64,000 nt of DNA from Paenibacillus anaericanus (GTDB lineage Bacteria; Bacillota; Bacilli; Paenibacillales; Paenibacillaceae), in contig NZ_RZNY01000014.1 of assembly GCF_003994475.1 (NCBI RefSeq), positions 62,001-126,000 on the forward strand, read 5' to 3'. A program made the position numbers and the translations under genes. Below the pieces are notes generated by a model, which did not search any database, was not told where the DNA came from, and was given only the letters and a program-made list of their open reading frames with translations. Shown one piece after another: positions 20,216 to 30,356 of the stretch. How positions within the stretch are numbered: the first letter of the stretch is position 1; each line of letters starts with the position of its first letter.

Positions 20216-21763
20216 ATGGCAACTCCGAAACCTGTAGCATTGATCATTATGGACGGTTTTGGACTTCGGAATACAGTGGAAGGTAATGCAGTAGCACAGG
20301 CCAACAAGCCGAACTATGACCGTTACTTGAAGCAGTATCCGAACACTACTTTGACCGCTTGCGGCGAAGCAGTAGGTCTTCCAGAAGGTCAAATGGGTAA
20401 CTCCGAAGTTGGGCACTTGAACATTGGCGCTGGCCGGATCGTATATCAGGATCTCACTCGGATCTCCAAATCGATTCGCGATGGGGAGTTCTACGAGAAC
20501 AAAACTCTCGTTGAAGCCGTTCGTAGTGCGAAGAACAGTGGCAAGAAGCTTCATTTGTATGGATTGCTGTCTGATGGCGGCGTTCACAGTCATATTGAGC
20601 ACTTGTTCGCAATGCTTGATTTGGCGAAGAAGGAAGAACTGAACGATGTCTATATCCATGCCTTCCTGGATGGCCGCGACGTGGCTCCAGATAGTGCAAA
20701 GGGATTCATCGAACGACTTATTGCCAAGATTGAAGAAGTTGGTGTGGGCCAAATTGCCACGGTACAAGGTCGTTACTATGCTATGGACCGTGACAAGCGT
20801 TGGGAGCGCGTCGAGAAATCGTACCGCGCGATGGTATACGGCGAAGGCCCTAGATATACTGATCCAATTGTGGCTGTTACGGAATCGTACGAGAAATCGG
20901 TATTTGACGAATTTGTAATGCCGACTGTTATCGTTGACGGACACGATCAACCGATTGCTTTAGTTGAGTCTGGTGATTCGGTGGTATTCCTTAACTTCCG
21001 CCCTGACCGTGCTATTCAATTGTCGAACGTGTTCACTAATAAAGACTTCCATGGCTTTGATCGTGGACCTAAATTCCCACAAAACTTACATTTCGTCTGC
21101 TTGACTCTATTCGCAGAGACAGTTGATGGTTATGTAGCTTACGAGCCTAAGAACCTGGATAACACATTTGGTGAAGTCCTTGTACAAAATGGCAAAAAGC
21201 AGCTTCGGATTGCAGAGACCGAGAAATATCCACACGTTACCTTCTTCTTCAGTGGTGGACGTGATGTCGAGCTTCCGGGTGAGACGCGGATATTGATTAA
21301 TTCACCAAAGGTTGCTACGTATGACCTGCAACCTGAGATGAGTGCTTATGAAGTGGCTGCAGCTTGCGTGAAGGAGATTGAAGCAGATAACCATGATGCT
21401 ATCATTCTTAACTTTGCGAACCCGGACATGGTAGGTCATTCCGGTATGCTTGAGCCAACAATGAAAGCAGTTGAAGTAACCGATGAATGTGTTGGTATGG
21501 TTGTAGACGCTGTAACTGCTAAGGGCGGAGTTGTTATCATTATCGCTGATCACGGTAATGCTGACATGGTATTCGATGAGAATGGCCGTCCATTTACTGC
21601 ACATACGACTAACCCAGTTCCATTTATCTTGACGGACGAGAACGTTGTGCTTCGCGAAAGCGGAATTCTTGCCGACGTGGCTCCAACACTTCTTGATTTG
21701 ATGGGATTACCAAAACCCGCTGAAATGACTGGTGTATCTATGATTGCCAGCCGTAAAGCGTAA
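20216..21763 (+). CDS. gpmI: Phosphoglycerate mutase, cofactor-independent (Mn-dependent)
   Basis: The 515-residue alkaline-phosphatase-superfamily enzyme interconverts 3- and 2-phosphoglycerate. It has the N-terminal metal site [11 protein letters not shown], the phospho-acceptor Ser63 in [14 protein letters not shown], the central HAFLDGRD, and the C-terminal metal ligands in VMVGHSG-like [11 protein letters not shown] and [14 protein letters not shown] [11 protein letters not shown]. The start ATG 20216 follows GAGGGGGC inside the tpiA end and gives the family length. The Mn-dependent enzyme is typical of spore formers. Confidence 0.97.
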   Translation: MATPKPVALIIMDGFGLRNTVEGNAVAQANKPNYDRYLKQYPNTTLTACGEAVGLPEGQMGNSEVGHLNIGAGRIVYQDLTRISKSIRDGEFYENKTLVEAVRSAKNSGKKLHLYGLLSDGGVHSHIEHLFAMLDLAKKEELNDVYIHAFLDGRDVAPDSAKGFIERLIAKIEEVGVGQIATVQGRYYAMDRDKRWERVEKSYRAMVYGEGPRYTDPIVAVTESYEKSVFDEFVMPTVIVDGHDQPIALVESGDSVVFLNFRPDRAIQLSNVFTNKDFHGFDRGPKFPQNLHFVCLTLFAETVDGYVAYEPKNLDNTFGEVLVQNGKKQLRIAETEKYPHVTFFFSGGRDVELPGETRILINSPKVATYDLQPEMSAYEVAAACVKEIEADNHDAIILNFANPDMVGHSGMLEPTMKAVEVTDECVGMVVDAVTAKGGVVIIIADHGNADMVFDENGRPFTAHTTNPVPFILTDENVVLRESGILADVAPTLLDLMGLPKPAEMTGVSMIASRKA

Positions 21764-21824
21764 TATTTAACACTTTTCACTCAAACAAACTTAGCTAAGT
21801 TAACTCACAAAATAATGACCATAA

Positions 21825-23129
<1,305 letters not shown>

Positions 23130-23236
23130 TTAGAACGGTTTAATCAGAACCCGGTCGCTTTGAAGTGCACCCCTTAGAATAGACATTGGAAAAACCCCCG
23201 GGTTTAGCCGATGAAATTCTAGGGGGTGCATTTTTT

Positions 23237-23587
23237 ATGCCAGCAAAGAAGGGTCAGAAGTTTAAGCATTATCCTGAGTCTCTTAAAGTAGAAGCGGTAG
23301 GACTGTTTATTGAGGATGGATGGTGCTACAGAAAGATTGCAGAACACTTAGAAATAAACGATAAAAACCGTGTTAAGGTTTGGGTGAGGAAGTATCGGAC
23401 AGAAGGACAAGCTGCATTTGAAGATAGACGTGGAGATCCACACAAGGCTGAAACAGAGCAAGAGCGTGAGTTGCGTCGTTTGCAGTTGGAGGTAGATGTC
23501 CTAAAAAAGTGGTTACAAATCTTGAATCGGGAGGGTTGCAGGATAGATATGTCGTCATCGACGAACTTAAGCATAAACAAACCGTAA
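23237..23587 (+). CDS. IS3-family transposase OrfA
   Basis: The 116-residue protein has an N-terminal helix-turn-helix (about 10-55: SLKVEAVGLFIEDGWCYRKI and IAEHLEINDKNRVKVWVRKY) and a C-terminal leucine-zipper-like helix (ELRRLQLEVDVLKKWLQIL) used for dimerisation and DNA binding. An in-frame TTG at 23186 lies upstream, but ATG 23237 fits OrfA length better. AAAAAAG at 23503-23509 is the expected -1 frameshift signal to make the OrfAB transposase. Confidence 0.88.
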   Translation: MPAKKGQKFKHYPESLKVEAVGLFIEDGWCYRKIAEHLEINDKNRVKVWVRKYRTEGQAAFEDRRGDPHKAETEQERELRRLQLEVDVLKKWLQILNREGCRIDMSSSTNLSINKP

Positions 23588-24402
23588 AGGAGCTCTGTGT
23601 ATATTTGGGGATTAGCAGAAGCGGTTACTATGCTTATTTAAAGCGCAAGAATAAGCATATTGACGAGGATTTGAAGCTTAAGATCCGTATCATTTATGAG
23701 CAACGTAACAAGACTGTAGGATACCGTCGTATACAGGATGAATTGTATCGCCAATATCGTCTTGTAGTGAATCATAAGAAGGTTCTACGACTCATGCAGG
23801 AGCTAGGTATTCAAGCGATTATACGCCGTAAGTACGTCCATAGAACAAGTCATGAGGCGGCTGTTTCGGATGGAAGGATCGCAGAGAACTTGTTGAACCG
23901 AGACTTTAAAGCCGATAAGCCTAATCTGAAATGGGCAACAGACGTTACGCAATATCGTGTTTTTGATGACAAGATTTACTTATCTGCCATTAAAGATCTG
24001 TGGAATAACGAAATCGTCGGATACCACATTAGTAGGAATAATGACAATCCGCTTGTCTTAGAGACGTTTCGAAAGGCGTTTGAAAAGCATAAAGACGTGA
24101 CCGGGCTGATCGTTCACAGCGATCAAGGAAGCCAGTACACGTCTCATGCTTACCATGACATGCTGCCACAGGTTGGAGCCCAAATCAGCATGTCACGTCG
24201 AGGGAATTGTTATGACAACGCCTCAATCGAGAGCTTCTTCTCTCATCTTAAAGTCGAAGCACTCTACCCTTATGATATACGAAGTACCGATGAGGCACAA
24301 AGAAGAATTGAAGAATTTATTCGTTTTTATAACGAAGATAGAGCACAACGAAAATTAAACAAGCTGACTCCTGTTGAGTACAGGAACCAGCTTGTGTCCT
24401 AG
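23509..24402 (+). CDS. IS3-family transposase OrfB (DDE integrase domain)
   Basis: The frame is read through -1 frameshifting at 23503-23509 as the OrfAB fusion; it has no convincing start of its own. It contains the HTH_21 region (YRRIQDELYRQYRL) and an rve catalytic core with the DDE triad: Asp in WATDVTQYRV, Asp in VHSDQGSQYTS and Glu in NASIESFFSHLK. It ends KLTPVEYRNQL as IS150-like proteins do. No stop or frameshift interrupts it, so the element may still be active. Confidence 0.9.
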   Translation: MVTNLESGGLQDRYVVIDELKHKQTVKELCVYLGISRSGYYAYLKRKNKHIDEDLKLKIRIIYEQRNKTVGYRRIQDELYRQYRLVVNHKKVLRLMQELGIQAIIRRKYVHRTSHEAAVSDGRIAENLLNRDFKADKPNLKWATDVTQYRVFDDKIYLSAIKDLWNNEIVGYHISRNNDNPLVLETFRKAFEKHKDVTGLIVHSDQGSQYTSHAYHDMLPQVGAQISMSRRGNCYDNASIESFFSHLKVEALYPYDIRSTDEAQRRIEEFIRFYNEDRAQRKLNKLTPVEYRNQLVS

Positions 24403-24486
24403 GTGTTTTTACAGTGTCTACTAATTGGGGTCTTGACCATTTAGGGGGTCACTTCAAATAGGGTGGTTTTTTTTGTTGAAAAAAAG

Positions 24487-24526
24487 TTGATAATTTTTAG
24501 ATAAGTGTATATATTGTATATATACA
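24487..24526 (+). promoter_or_regulatory. Promoter and palindromic operator of the GntR/ABC operon
   Basis: -35 TTGATA (24487-24492), 17-bp spacer and -10 TATATT (24510-24515). Overlapping the -10 is a 9+3+9 inverted repeat TGTATATAT-TGT-ATATATACA (24506-24526). This is probably the autoregulatory site of the GntR protein encoded 40 bp downstream. Confidence 0.7.
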
Positions 24527-24565
24527 TTAAATTAAAATCCAACAAATTAACAAAGGAAGGTGACC

Positions 24566-24949
24566 ATGAACATTTTACTCTCCCAATCATCTGGAGAATC
24601 AATATATTTGCAGATCGTCAGGCAGATCAGGGCTAGCATTCTGCAAGGAGAGTTAGCCCCAGGTACACCGCTTCCTTCCATTCGGCAACTTGCAAAGGAT
24701 CTTCAGATTAGTGTCATCACAACAAAAAGGGCATATAACGAGTTAGAGCAGGAAGGACTTATTGATTCTGTTGTAGGTAAAGGTTCGTTCGTGTCTGGCG
24801 GGAGTCAGGAATTTATTCGGGAACAGCGGCTTAAGATGTTAGAAGATAAAATACGAGAAGTGCTAGAGGAATGTAGAAGTATTCCGCTGAGCACGGAAGA
24901 ATTAGTGGAATGGATTAAGCTACTGGAGAAAGAGGGCGATAGTAAATGA
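24566..24949 (+). CDS. GntR-family regulator, YtrA subfamily
   Basis: The 127-residue protein has an N-terminal winged helix (IYLQIVRQIRASILQGELAP, then LPSIRQLAKDLQISVITTKR) and only a short C-terminal helical tail, which defines the YtrA type. ATG 24566 follows AAGGAAGG by five bases; a GTG two codons earlier is inside the ribosome site. It overlaps the ABC ATPase gene by four bases. YtrA-type regulators usually repress their own ABC operon and respond to cell-wall or antibiotic stress. Confidence 0.9.
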   Translation: MNILLSQSSGESIYLQIVRQIRASILQGELAPGTPLPSIRQLAKDLQISVITTKRAYNELEQEGLIDSVVGKGSFVSGGSQEFIREQRLKMLEDKIREVLEECRSIPLSTEELVEWIKLLEKEGDSK

Positions 24950-25815
24950 GTAATGCGATCGAAGTGACAGGGGTTAGCAAAACTTATAAGAACTATAAAC
25001 TGTCGGATGTGACGTTTGGTGTACCCAAGGGTTACATTACTGGACTAATTGGCCCTAATGGGGCCGGTAAGAGTACGATCATCAAGATGATTATGGGCAT
25101 GGTTCAACCTGATAAAGGTAGTATTTCGGTCTTGGGAAATGTGTTAAGTCCTCATAGTGGTGACTATAAGGAAGAGATTGGGTATGTTTCTGATGAGAAC
25201 ATATTTTATGATTGTATTACGATGGGGCGGATGAAGCAGATTATTGCTCCTTTTTATAGTCGTTGGGATGAGGATGCCTACACGAAATACATGACTTTGT
25301 TTGAATTGCCGGAGCGTAAGAAGATTAAGGATTGTTCCAAGGGAATGAAGATGAAGTTCTCCATCGCGATGGCCTTATCGTATCATCCTTCTCTGTTAAT
25401 TATGGATGAACCTACCGCGGGGCTTGATCCGGTCTTCCGGCGAGAATTGCTAGACTTACTTTCAGAATACATCATGGATGAAGAGAAGAGTATTCTATTC
25501 TCAACACATCTGACAACCGATCTGGACAGGGTAGCGGACTATATAACATTTTTAAATAAGGGAAATCTCGTATTATCAGATACCAAAGACGATGTACTGG
25601 AGCGTTATTTGCTCGTGAAGGGTGCAAGTAGTTTATTAGATGCAGATGTGAGAAAAGAACTAGTTGGCGTAAGAGAGACGGCTGTAGGATTTGAGGGCTT
25701 GGCTAGAGAACGTAAAAAAGCTATGGAGTTGTTTGGGGATCGCGTCCTGTACCAACAGCCTACTTTAGAAGAGATCATGTATTTTACGTCAAAAGGAGGG
25801 AATCAACATGCATAG
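24946..25815 (+). CDS. ABC transporter ATP-binding protein
   Basis: The 289-residue ATPase has Walker A GPNGAGKST (about residue 38), a diverged signature CSKGMKMKF, Walker B LLIMDEPTAGLDP and the H-loop FSTHLTTDL. The C-terminal 70 residues form an extension typical of ABC-2 type exporters. It is translationally coupled to the GntR gene (ATGA) and overlaps the permease gene by eight bases. It energises export by the next gene product; the substrate is unknown. Confidence 0.92.
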   Translation: MSNAIEVTGVSKTYKNYKLSDVTFGVPKGYITGLIGPNGAGKSTIIKMIMGMVQPDKGSISVLGNVLSPHSGDYKEEIGYVSDENIFYDCITMGRMKQIIAPFYSRWDEDAYTKYMTLFELPERKKIKDCSKGMKMKFSIAMALSYHPSLLIMDEPTAGLDPVFRRELLDLLSEYIMDEEKSILFSTHLTTDLDRVADYITFLNKGNLVLSDTKDDVLERYLLVKGASSLLDADVRKELVGVRETAVGFEGLARERKKAMELFGDRVLYQQPTLEEIMYFTSKGGNQHA

Positions 25816-26443
25816 TATGGCTACTTTATTACGCAAGGATTTTCAGTTGATTCAGCGTTATTTATGGTTAATTTTGATTTATGCTGTTGTATTTTCCTCA
25901 CTTTTTCATAAGGACAGTCAAATGCTATTCGGTCTTCTCCCCGGTATGATTTTTATTCTATTAAATAGCTTGGATATGCGGATATCTAATCAGCAATTTC
26001 TGGTTAGCCTTCCGGTAAATCGAAGATTTTTGGTGATTTCAAAATATACAAACTCTCTGATCTTCATCGTACTTGGATTTGTGCTTTGTATGTTTATAAA
26101 TGGGATGTCGGATTTATATAATAATGGGCAGATTGGATGGAATCTACAATTTGTTACAGGAATGTTGTTTAGTATGATTCTGGTAGTCTTGATTTATTTA
26201 CCACTCTACTACTGGCTAGCGCATAGAGGGGCTCAAATTCTAAATGTGGCCATGATGGCCGTAGTGATGGGTGGAAGTACGGCTATTGCAGGGATTATTA
26301 ATGATAGTGACTCGGTTGAACTTATGAATTGGATGGTGTCCCATCAAGCGGCCGTATGGTGGTTCGGTCTTTGCAGTGTGCTCCTCTGTCTATTCATTTC
26401 ATACCGGATTTCACTGCAAATTTTCATGAAAAGAGATCTATAA
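25808..26443 (+). CDS. ABC-2 type membrane permease
   Basis: The 211-residue integral membrane protein has about six hydrophobic segments (for example YLWLILIYAVVFSSLF and MILVVLIYLPLYYWLA). ATG follows AAAGGAGGG. It is the last gene of the GntR-ATPase-permease unit and forms the membrane channel with the preceding ATPase. Sequence of this class is poorly conserved, so assignment rests on hydrophobicity and operon position. Confidence 0.85.
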   Translation: MHSMATLLRKDFQLIQRYLWLILIYAVVFSSLFHKDSQMLFGLLPGMIFILLNSLDMRISNQQFLVSLPVNRRFLVISKYTNSLIFIVLGFVLCMFINGMSDLYNNGQIGWNLQFVTGMLFSMILVVLIYLPLYYWLAHRGAQILNVAMMAVVMGGSTAIAGIINDSDSVELMNWMVSHQAAVWWFGLCSVLLCLFISYRISLQIFMKRDL

Positions 26444-26458
26444 GTAGGCGGATGATTA

Positions 26459-26481
26459 AATTACACCTCTTTTGGGGTAAT
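26459..26481 (+). terminator. Weak hairpin after the ABC operon
   Basis: ATTACACC pairs with GGGGTAAT around a TCTTTT loop, with one mismatch, just after the permease stop. The downstream T run is poor, so this is a tentative terminator or partial read-through site before the SDR gene. Confidence 0.35.
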
Positions 26482-26555
26482 CTTGAGACAGGAACTCATT
26501 ATGAAGTCCCGAATCCAAGAACCTCAATTTTTAAAAAATAGGAGAGTGTGACATC

Positions 26556-27362
26556 ATGTCGATAAATCAAGTGAACAGTGGGCGATTTCAAGGGAAGTGT
26601 GCCATCGTGACGGGAGCCGGGTCTGGAATAGGTAAGGCGGCAGCGATTAAGCTTGCTAAGGAAGGAGCTAAGGTAGCTCTCTTTGATCTTCTGAATGATC
26701 GAACCCAAAGTACGGAAGCAGAGATTAACAATATTCACCCCGGAATGTCCCATGCCTTCGATGTGGATGTGTCTGACCCGGTGCGAGTAGAACAGGCTGT
26801 TCGTGAGGTAGCTGAACATTTTGGTGCTATCGATATAGTGTTCGCTAATGCAGGTATTAATGGTGCCGTGGGACCTATTGAAGAAATTAGTATTGAGGAT
26901 TGGCAGAAGACGATGAGCATTAATCTGAACGGTACCTTTCTAACTGTCAAACATACAGTGCCCTACCTGAAAAAGCAGGGCGGGGGGAGTATCATTATCA
27001 CCAGTTCCATTAACGGTAATGATCGTTTCTCAGGTTTTGGGATGTCGGCGTACAGTACGACGAAAGCCGGACAAGTCGCTTTTGCCAAAATGGCGGCGCT
27101 AGAGTTAGCCAAGTATAAGATCCGGGTAAATGTGATTTGCCCAGGTGCGATAGCCACGAATATTGACTCCAGTACGGAAGTTAGTGAAGATTTGAAAGAG
27201 ATTATTATCCCTGTGGAGTATCCGGAAGGAGCTCAACCCCTCGCGGACGGACCAGGTGAAGCCGAGAATGTTGCGGATTTGGTGGCATTCCTAGCCTCAA
27301 ATGAAGCGATACATATCACCGGGGCGAGGATCGTCATTGATGGGGCAGAGTCGTTACTGTAA
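26556..27362 (+). CDS. Short-chain dehydrogenase/reductase (SDR)
   Basis: The 268-residue classical SDR has a cofactor motif GAGSGIG (about residue 24), an acidic residue at the end of the second strand (ALFDLL, suggesting NAD(H)), NAGINGAVG, catalytic Ser in IITSSING and YSTTK (YxxxK). ATG follows TAGGAGAG. It sits alone between two terminator-like hairpins. Substrate and pathway cannot be read from the sequence. Confidence 0.92.
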   Translation: MSINQVNSGRFQGKCAIVTGAGSGIGKAAAIKLAKEGAKVALFDLLNDRTQSTEAEINNIHPGMSHAFDVDVSDPVRVEQAVREVAEHFGAIDIVFANAGINGAVGPIEEISIEDWQKTMSINLNGTFLTVKHTVPYLKKQGGGSIIITSSINGNDRFSGFGMSAYSTTKAGQVAFAKMAALELAKYKIRVNVICPGAIATNIDSSTEVSEDLKEIIIPVEYPEGAQPLADGPGEAENVADLVAFLASNEAIHITGARIVIDGAESLL

Positions 27363-27400
27363 CGAGAAGATACATTAAGACAAAGGTGGCATAGCCACAT

Positions 27401-27431
27401 GCTCAAGCAGATCATGCTTGGGCTTTTTTTT
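27401..27431 (+). terminator. Intrinsic terminator of the SDR gene
   Basis: GCTCAAGCA (27401-27409) pairs with TGCTTGGGC (27415-27423) and is followed by an eight-base T run. Confidence 0.85.
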
Positions 27432-27471
27432 GTATTCAAAAAAATGAGTGTTTTATTCATGGCGAAGTACA

Positions 27472-27500
27472 TTGACACACATAGTAATATTTTATATGAT
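27472..27500 (+). promoter_or_regulatory. Sigma-A promoter of the PadR operon
   Basis: A perfect -35 TTGACA (27472-27477) and -10 TATGAT (27495-27500) are 17 bp apart, 22 bp upstream of the PadR start codon. The leader is very short, so repressor binding would directly cover the promoter. Confidence 0.75.
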
Positions 27501-27521
27501 ACACCTGTGAGGTGAACAATC

Positions 27522-27857
27522 ATGAAGGAAAACAGTATTAGCAGCGATTTAATTCGGGGCAATATCGATACCATCATTCTTCGGGTGTTATTTGACGGAG
27601 ACAATTACGGCTATGAAATTATTAAAGCTATTGCGAAAAAAAGCAACGGTAAATACGAGTTGAAAGAACCTTCGCTGTACACAAGCTTAAAAAGGCTAGA
27701 GTCTAATCAACTTATCCAGTCTTATTGGGGCGATGAAAGCCAAGGGGGTAGGCGCAAGTATTATAAGGTGACAGCAGCTGGGATGGAGACATATCAGCGC
27801 AATCTCGCCGATTGGAAGATAGCCAGGGAATTAATCGACAAGTTATTAGAGGATTAG
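27522..27857 (+). CDS. PadR-family transcriptional regulator
   Basis: The 111-residue protein is a small PadR-type (PadR-s2) winged helix: LRVLFDGDNYGYEIIKAI, LKEPSLYTSLKRLESNQLI, and the wing GGRRKYYKVTAAG. PadR proteins usually repress a neighbouring membrane-protein or transporter gene. Here the next two genes encode membrane proteins on the same strand, 71 bp downstream. The signal is unknown. Confidence 0.92.
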   Translation: MKENSISSDLIRGNIDTIILRVLFDGDNYGYEIIKAIAKKSNGKYELKEPSLYTSLKRLESNQLIQSYWGDESQGGRRKYYKVTAAGMETYQRNLADWKIARELIDKLLED

Positions 27858-27928
27858 GTACATACCTATGAATACCTAAATACCTACGAGGTAAGTTGAC
27901 GTGCATTAATCTTGTTGGAGGGATCAGA

Positions 27929-28615
27929 ATGAATCCATTACAAAGTTACGTGGACCAGTTATTTAAAGGACATAAGGATAATAAAGAAACAAATGATTTG
28001 AAGGCAGAGATTTTAAGTAATCTTGAAGCTAAAGTGGCTGACCTCACATCGGGTGGTATGGAGCATAAGCAAGCAATAAGAGTTGCTACCGAAAGTATCG
28101 ATAGTGTCGATTTTTTATTGGATAAGGGGAACATAAAAATTTATTTCACCAGATACGTAACAGAGTTACTACAAATCGCTTTGTTGTATTGTCTAATTGC
28201 GTGGATTTTAACCATACCACTTAGAATCGTTGGTGAGGGAACTTTGCTAAATGGGCTTCTTTTAATTGCCGTTATTGTAATTGGAGTGCTATTTTTGATC
28301 TTAAGATTTATAAAAGCAAATCGGTTTGTGAATATGACATTCATATGTGATATGGAAGTTGTGAAGCGGTACCGGAGATCCATTTGGTTGATCTGGAGTC
28401 TATTTATTACGGTGTGGACACTAGGTAATGTAGCCATTGATTTTGGTAGCAATATCTGGTTTTCGCATCAGATTAAAATGGGGGGTCCTTATCAATTTGC
28501 TGTATTAGCAATCAAGTATGCACTTCCGTTTGTTTCTGTCATCATTCCTTTGCTATTTCAAGCTTCGTCGAAACTAATTGTAAAATATGAGGTAGGTGAG
28601 CGTGATGAAGACTAG
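27929..28615 (+). CDS. PadR-linked membrane protein (permease-prefix/HAAS-like)
   Basis: The 228-residue protein has an N-terminal helical segment (NPLQSYVDQLFKGHK to about residue 65) resembling the HAAS or permease-prefix domain typical of proteins encoded beside PadR regulators. Four membrane helices follow (near 75-100, 105-130, 150-172 and 190-215). ATG 27929 follows GGAGGGA; an upstream in-frame TTG is rejected. It overlaps the next gene by 11 bases. No enzymatic motif is visible. Confidence 0.72.
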   Translation: MNPLQSYVDQLFKGHKDNKETNDLKAEILSNLEAKVADLTSGGMEHKQAIRVATESIDSVDFLLDKGNIKIYFTRYVTELLQIALLYCLIAWILTIPLRIVGEGTLLNGLLLIAVIVIGVLFLILRFIKANRFVNMTFICDMEVVKRYRRSIWLIWSLFITVWTLGNVAIDFGSNIWFSHQIKMGGPYQFAVLAIKYALPFVSVIIPLLFQASSKLIVKYEVGERDED

Positions 28616-29177
28616 AAATATGATCATCATGGTTCTACTTGTTCTTGGGATTGGCTTATTTGCAGTGGTACAAGGCTGGATCATCCCTCAAAAGGAACAA
28701 AATGAGCAGCGATATATAACCGAGCAGCAAGATCCACGTACACACGACATCGGTAATGTCTTGAAATTCAAGAGTAAATACATGGGCGATTTCTCTAATT
28801 TCGATCATTTGATCAGTTCGTTACCTTTGAACCATATTGAAAGAACATATCAACTTTATTCCGATCAATTAACAGCTCAAATCAATTATAAAGATACGGT
28901 ATCGGGCATCGGAAGAACAATGGTAGAACAAAGTCTGATCTATAATGCAACGGCTGCTTTTGCACTGATTGACAACCTTAATACGATTAATTTTGATTTC
29001 ATGGATTTAGACTATCAAGTCACACGTCAGGATGTTGAGAGTTGGTATGGTGTCACAGTTTCAACTTTATTAGACGAAGATACATGGCGAACAAAGGTTC
29101 AAGAACAACTTGACGACGAAGAGTATGTACTCAATTGCTCAAAAGCGATTCTTATAAATGCTTATTTCTCAGATTAA
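28605..29177 (+). CDS. DUF4825-like membrane-anchored protein
   Basis: The 190-residue protein has one N-terminal membrane helix (MIIMVLLVLGIGLFAVVQGW) and an exported domain whose start (VLKFKSKYMGDFSNFDHLI then SSLPL) resembles DUF4825 proteins. It is the third gene of the PadR unit. ATG 28605 is chosen over GTG 28596, which lies too close to the GAGG site. Function is unknown; co-occurrence with PadR suggests an envelope-related sensing or immunity role, which is inference. Confidence 0.65.
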   Translation: MKTRNMIIMVLLVLGIGLFAVVQGWIIPQKEQNEQRYITEQQDPRTHDIGNVLKFKSKYMGDFSNFDHLISSLPLNHIERTYQLYSDQLTAQINYKDTVSGIGRTMVEQSLIYNATAAFALIDNLNTINFDFMDLDYQVTRQDVESWYGVTVSTLLDEDTWRTKVQEQLDDEEYVLNCSKAILINAYFSD

Positions 29178-29256
29178 ACAAGGCTGTAACATATAATTAG
29201 AAATGCAAATAGGCGTACCTCAGTCAGATGATTAGAGTCATTAGTCATCGGAAAAC

Positions 29257-29293
29257 AGAAATCCATCCCGCTAGTTGAAGGGGATGGATTTCT
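29257..29293. terminator. Bidirectional intrinsic terminator
   Basis: A 13-bp stem (29257-29269 with 29281-29293, AGAAATCCATCCC/GGGATGGATTTCT) lies between the PadR operon and the converging small membrane protein gene. Confidence 0.8.
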
Positions 29294-29316
29294 TGTTGAA
29301 TGTTCTTTTTTAACGA

Positions 29317-29487
29317 TCAGAACAGAGGGAATACATATTTGACCAAGAAGTAAAGTGCTCCGAAAAATATGATGATATAAGCTGCGTATTTAATAAAGGT
29401 AGACGCGACAACGCTGGAATCAGATTTCTTTTGTACCTCCCGATGTTCCACTTCAACACTTCTGTCTTTGTAAGCCGGTTCCATCAT
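29317..29487 (-). CDS. Small membrane protein, 56 residues
   Basis: The longest frame begins at 29685, but the only good ribosome site (AGAGGAGAGA) is directly before the double ATG at 29487/29484. The resulting 56-residue peptide has a charged N-terminus (YKDRSVEVEHREVQKKSD) and one C-terminal membrane helix (YAAYIIIFFGALYFLVKYVF). I recognise no family. It may be co-transcribed with the SRAP gene upstream, 195 bp away, or have its own promoter. Confidence 0.6.
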   Translation of the reverse strand: MMEPAYKDRSVEVEHREVQKKSDSSVVASTFIKYAAYIIIFFGALYFLVKYVFPLF

Positions 29488-29681
29488 CAATCTCTCCTCT
29501 CGAATTTGAATGTTATCATTTCCTGTAGCTAATTTTGTATAGCCTCCATTAACCGAGACATTCTTGCTTGAAACAAAAGGCAGTACGCTACTTGCCCGAT
29601 TGGTTATTATCACTATGCTATAATGATTCCAACCAAAGTGGATAAGATCGTAGCCTAAGATGAGAAGTGTTACGGATTTAA

Positions 29682-30356
29682 TCACATTGAGAGTTGCTCG
29701 ATTAATTCCTTAGAGTCATTCCGCACATTACCTACTGCCGAAGAAACCGGATACGCGCTCATTTTGGATGCGTCATATGGTTTCAATAATGCCAACAAGG
29801 ATTGGACATCGTTATTGTTTCTTCCAAGCCAATCCGCCTCATCTTCAGGACGTAAGATCACTGGCATCCGATCATAGATATCTTCCATCAGACGGTTTGG
29901 GGTAGTGGTGATAATCGTACAGGTGCTAGTTTTTTTGCCTTCCGCATCCACCCAAATATCGTATAGTCCGGCCATTGAAAAAATACTTCGATCCGACATC
30001 ACAATCCGCATAGGTTGTTTACCGTCATCCTGTTTCTTCCACTCATAAAATCCATCGGCTGGAATGATGCAGCGACGTGTACTAATCAACTTCTTGAACG
30101 ACGGCTTCTCCAGCAGTGTTTCTGCCCGGGCATTAATTAGCTTACTTGCGTGCTTATCGTCTTTGGCCCTAGATGGAACCAATCCCCAGCGAAGCTGTCC
30201 GATCCTGTTGCCTGAACTAGTGTTAATCACTGCCGGAATGTATTGCATAGGAGCAACGTTATATCTCGGACCATATTGGGCCATGGCCACATCATCTGTC
30301 ATGTATCTGATCATTAATTGTTCTATTGTAACTGTAATTGTATATCGTCCGCACAT
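29682..30356 (-). CDS. SRAP (YedK/HMCES-like) protein with His-to-Tyr change
   Basis: The 224-residue SOS-response-associated-peptidase family protein covalently caps abasic sites in single-stranded DNA through Cys2. The start must be ATG 30356, eight bases after AGGAG, giving MCGRYT with Cys exposed after Met removal. Asn75 (INARAE) and Glu105 (DGFYEW) are present. The usual HDRMPV motif reads YDRMPV (Tyr161, codon TAT), so the conserved catalytic His is missing. The rest of the protein is intact and of family length. Confidence 0.9.
   Translation of the reverse strand: MCGRYTITVTIEQLMIRYMTDDVAMAQYGPRYNVAPMQYIPAVINTSSGNRIGQLRWGLVPSRAKDDKHASKLINARAETLLEKPSFKKLISTRRCIIPADGFYEWKKQDDGKQPMRIVMSDRSIFSMAGLYDIWVDAEGKKTSTCTIITTTPNRLMEDIYDRMPVILRPEDEADWLGRNNNDVQSLLALLKPYDASKMSAYPVSSAVGNVRNDSKELIEQLSM

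Larger units (their letters stand above)
23161..24456 (+). mobile_element. IS3-family (IS150-like) insertion sequence
   Basis: The 1296-bp element has imperfect terminal inverted repeats: left TGAAGTGCACCCCTTAGA and right, reverse-complemented, TGAAGTGACCCCCTAAA. It carries the two overlapping IS3 reading frames with a slippery A6G between them, and both frames are intact. I could not find a target-site duplication (left flank ends GTCGCTT, right flank begins AATAGGG). The ends could be extended by two matching bases each without producing one. Confidence 0.88.

Noticed and set aside
28596..28604. GTG 28596 as start of the DUF4825-like gene
   Set aside because: The spacing from GAGG is only three bases; ATG 28605 leaves a normal membrane-anchor start.
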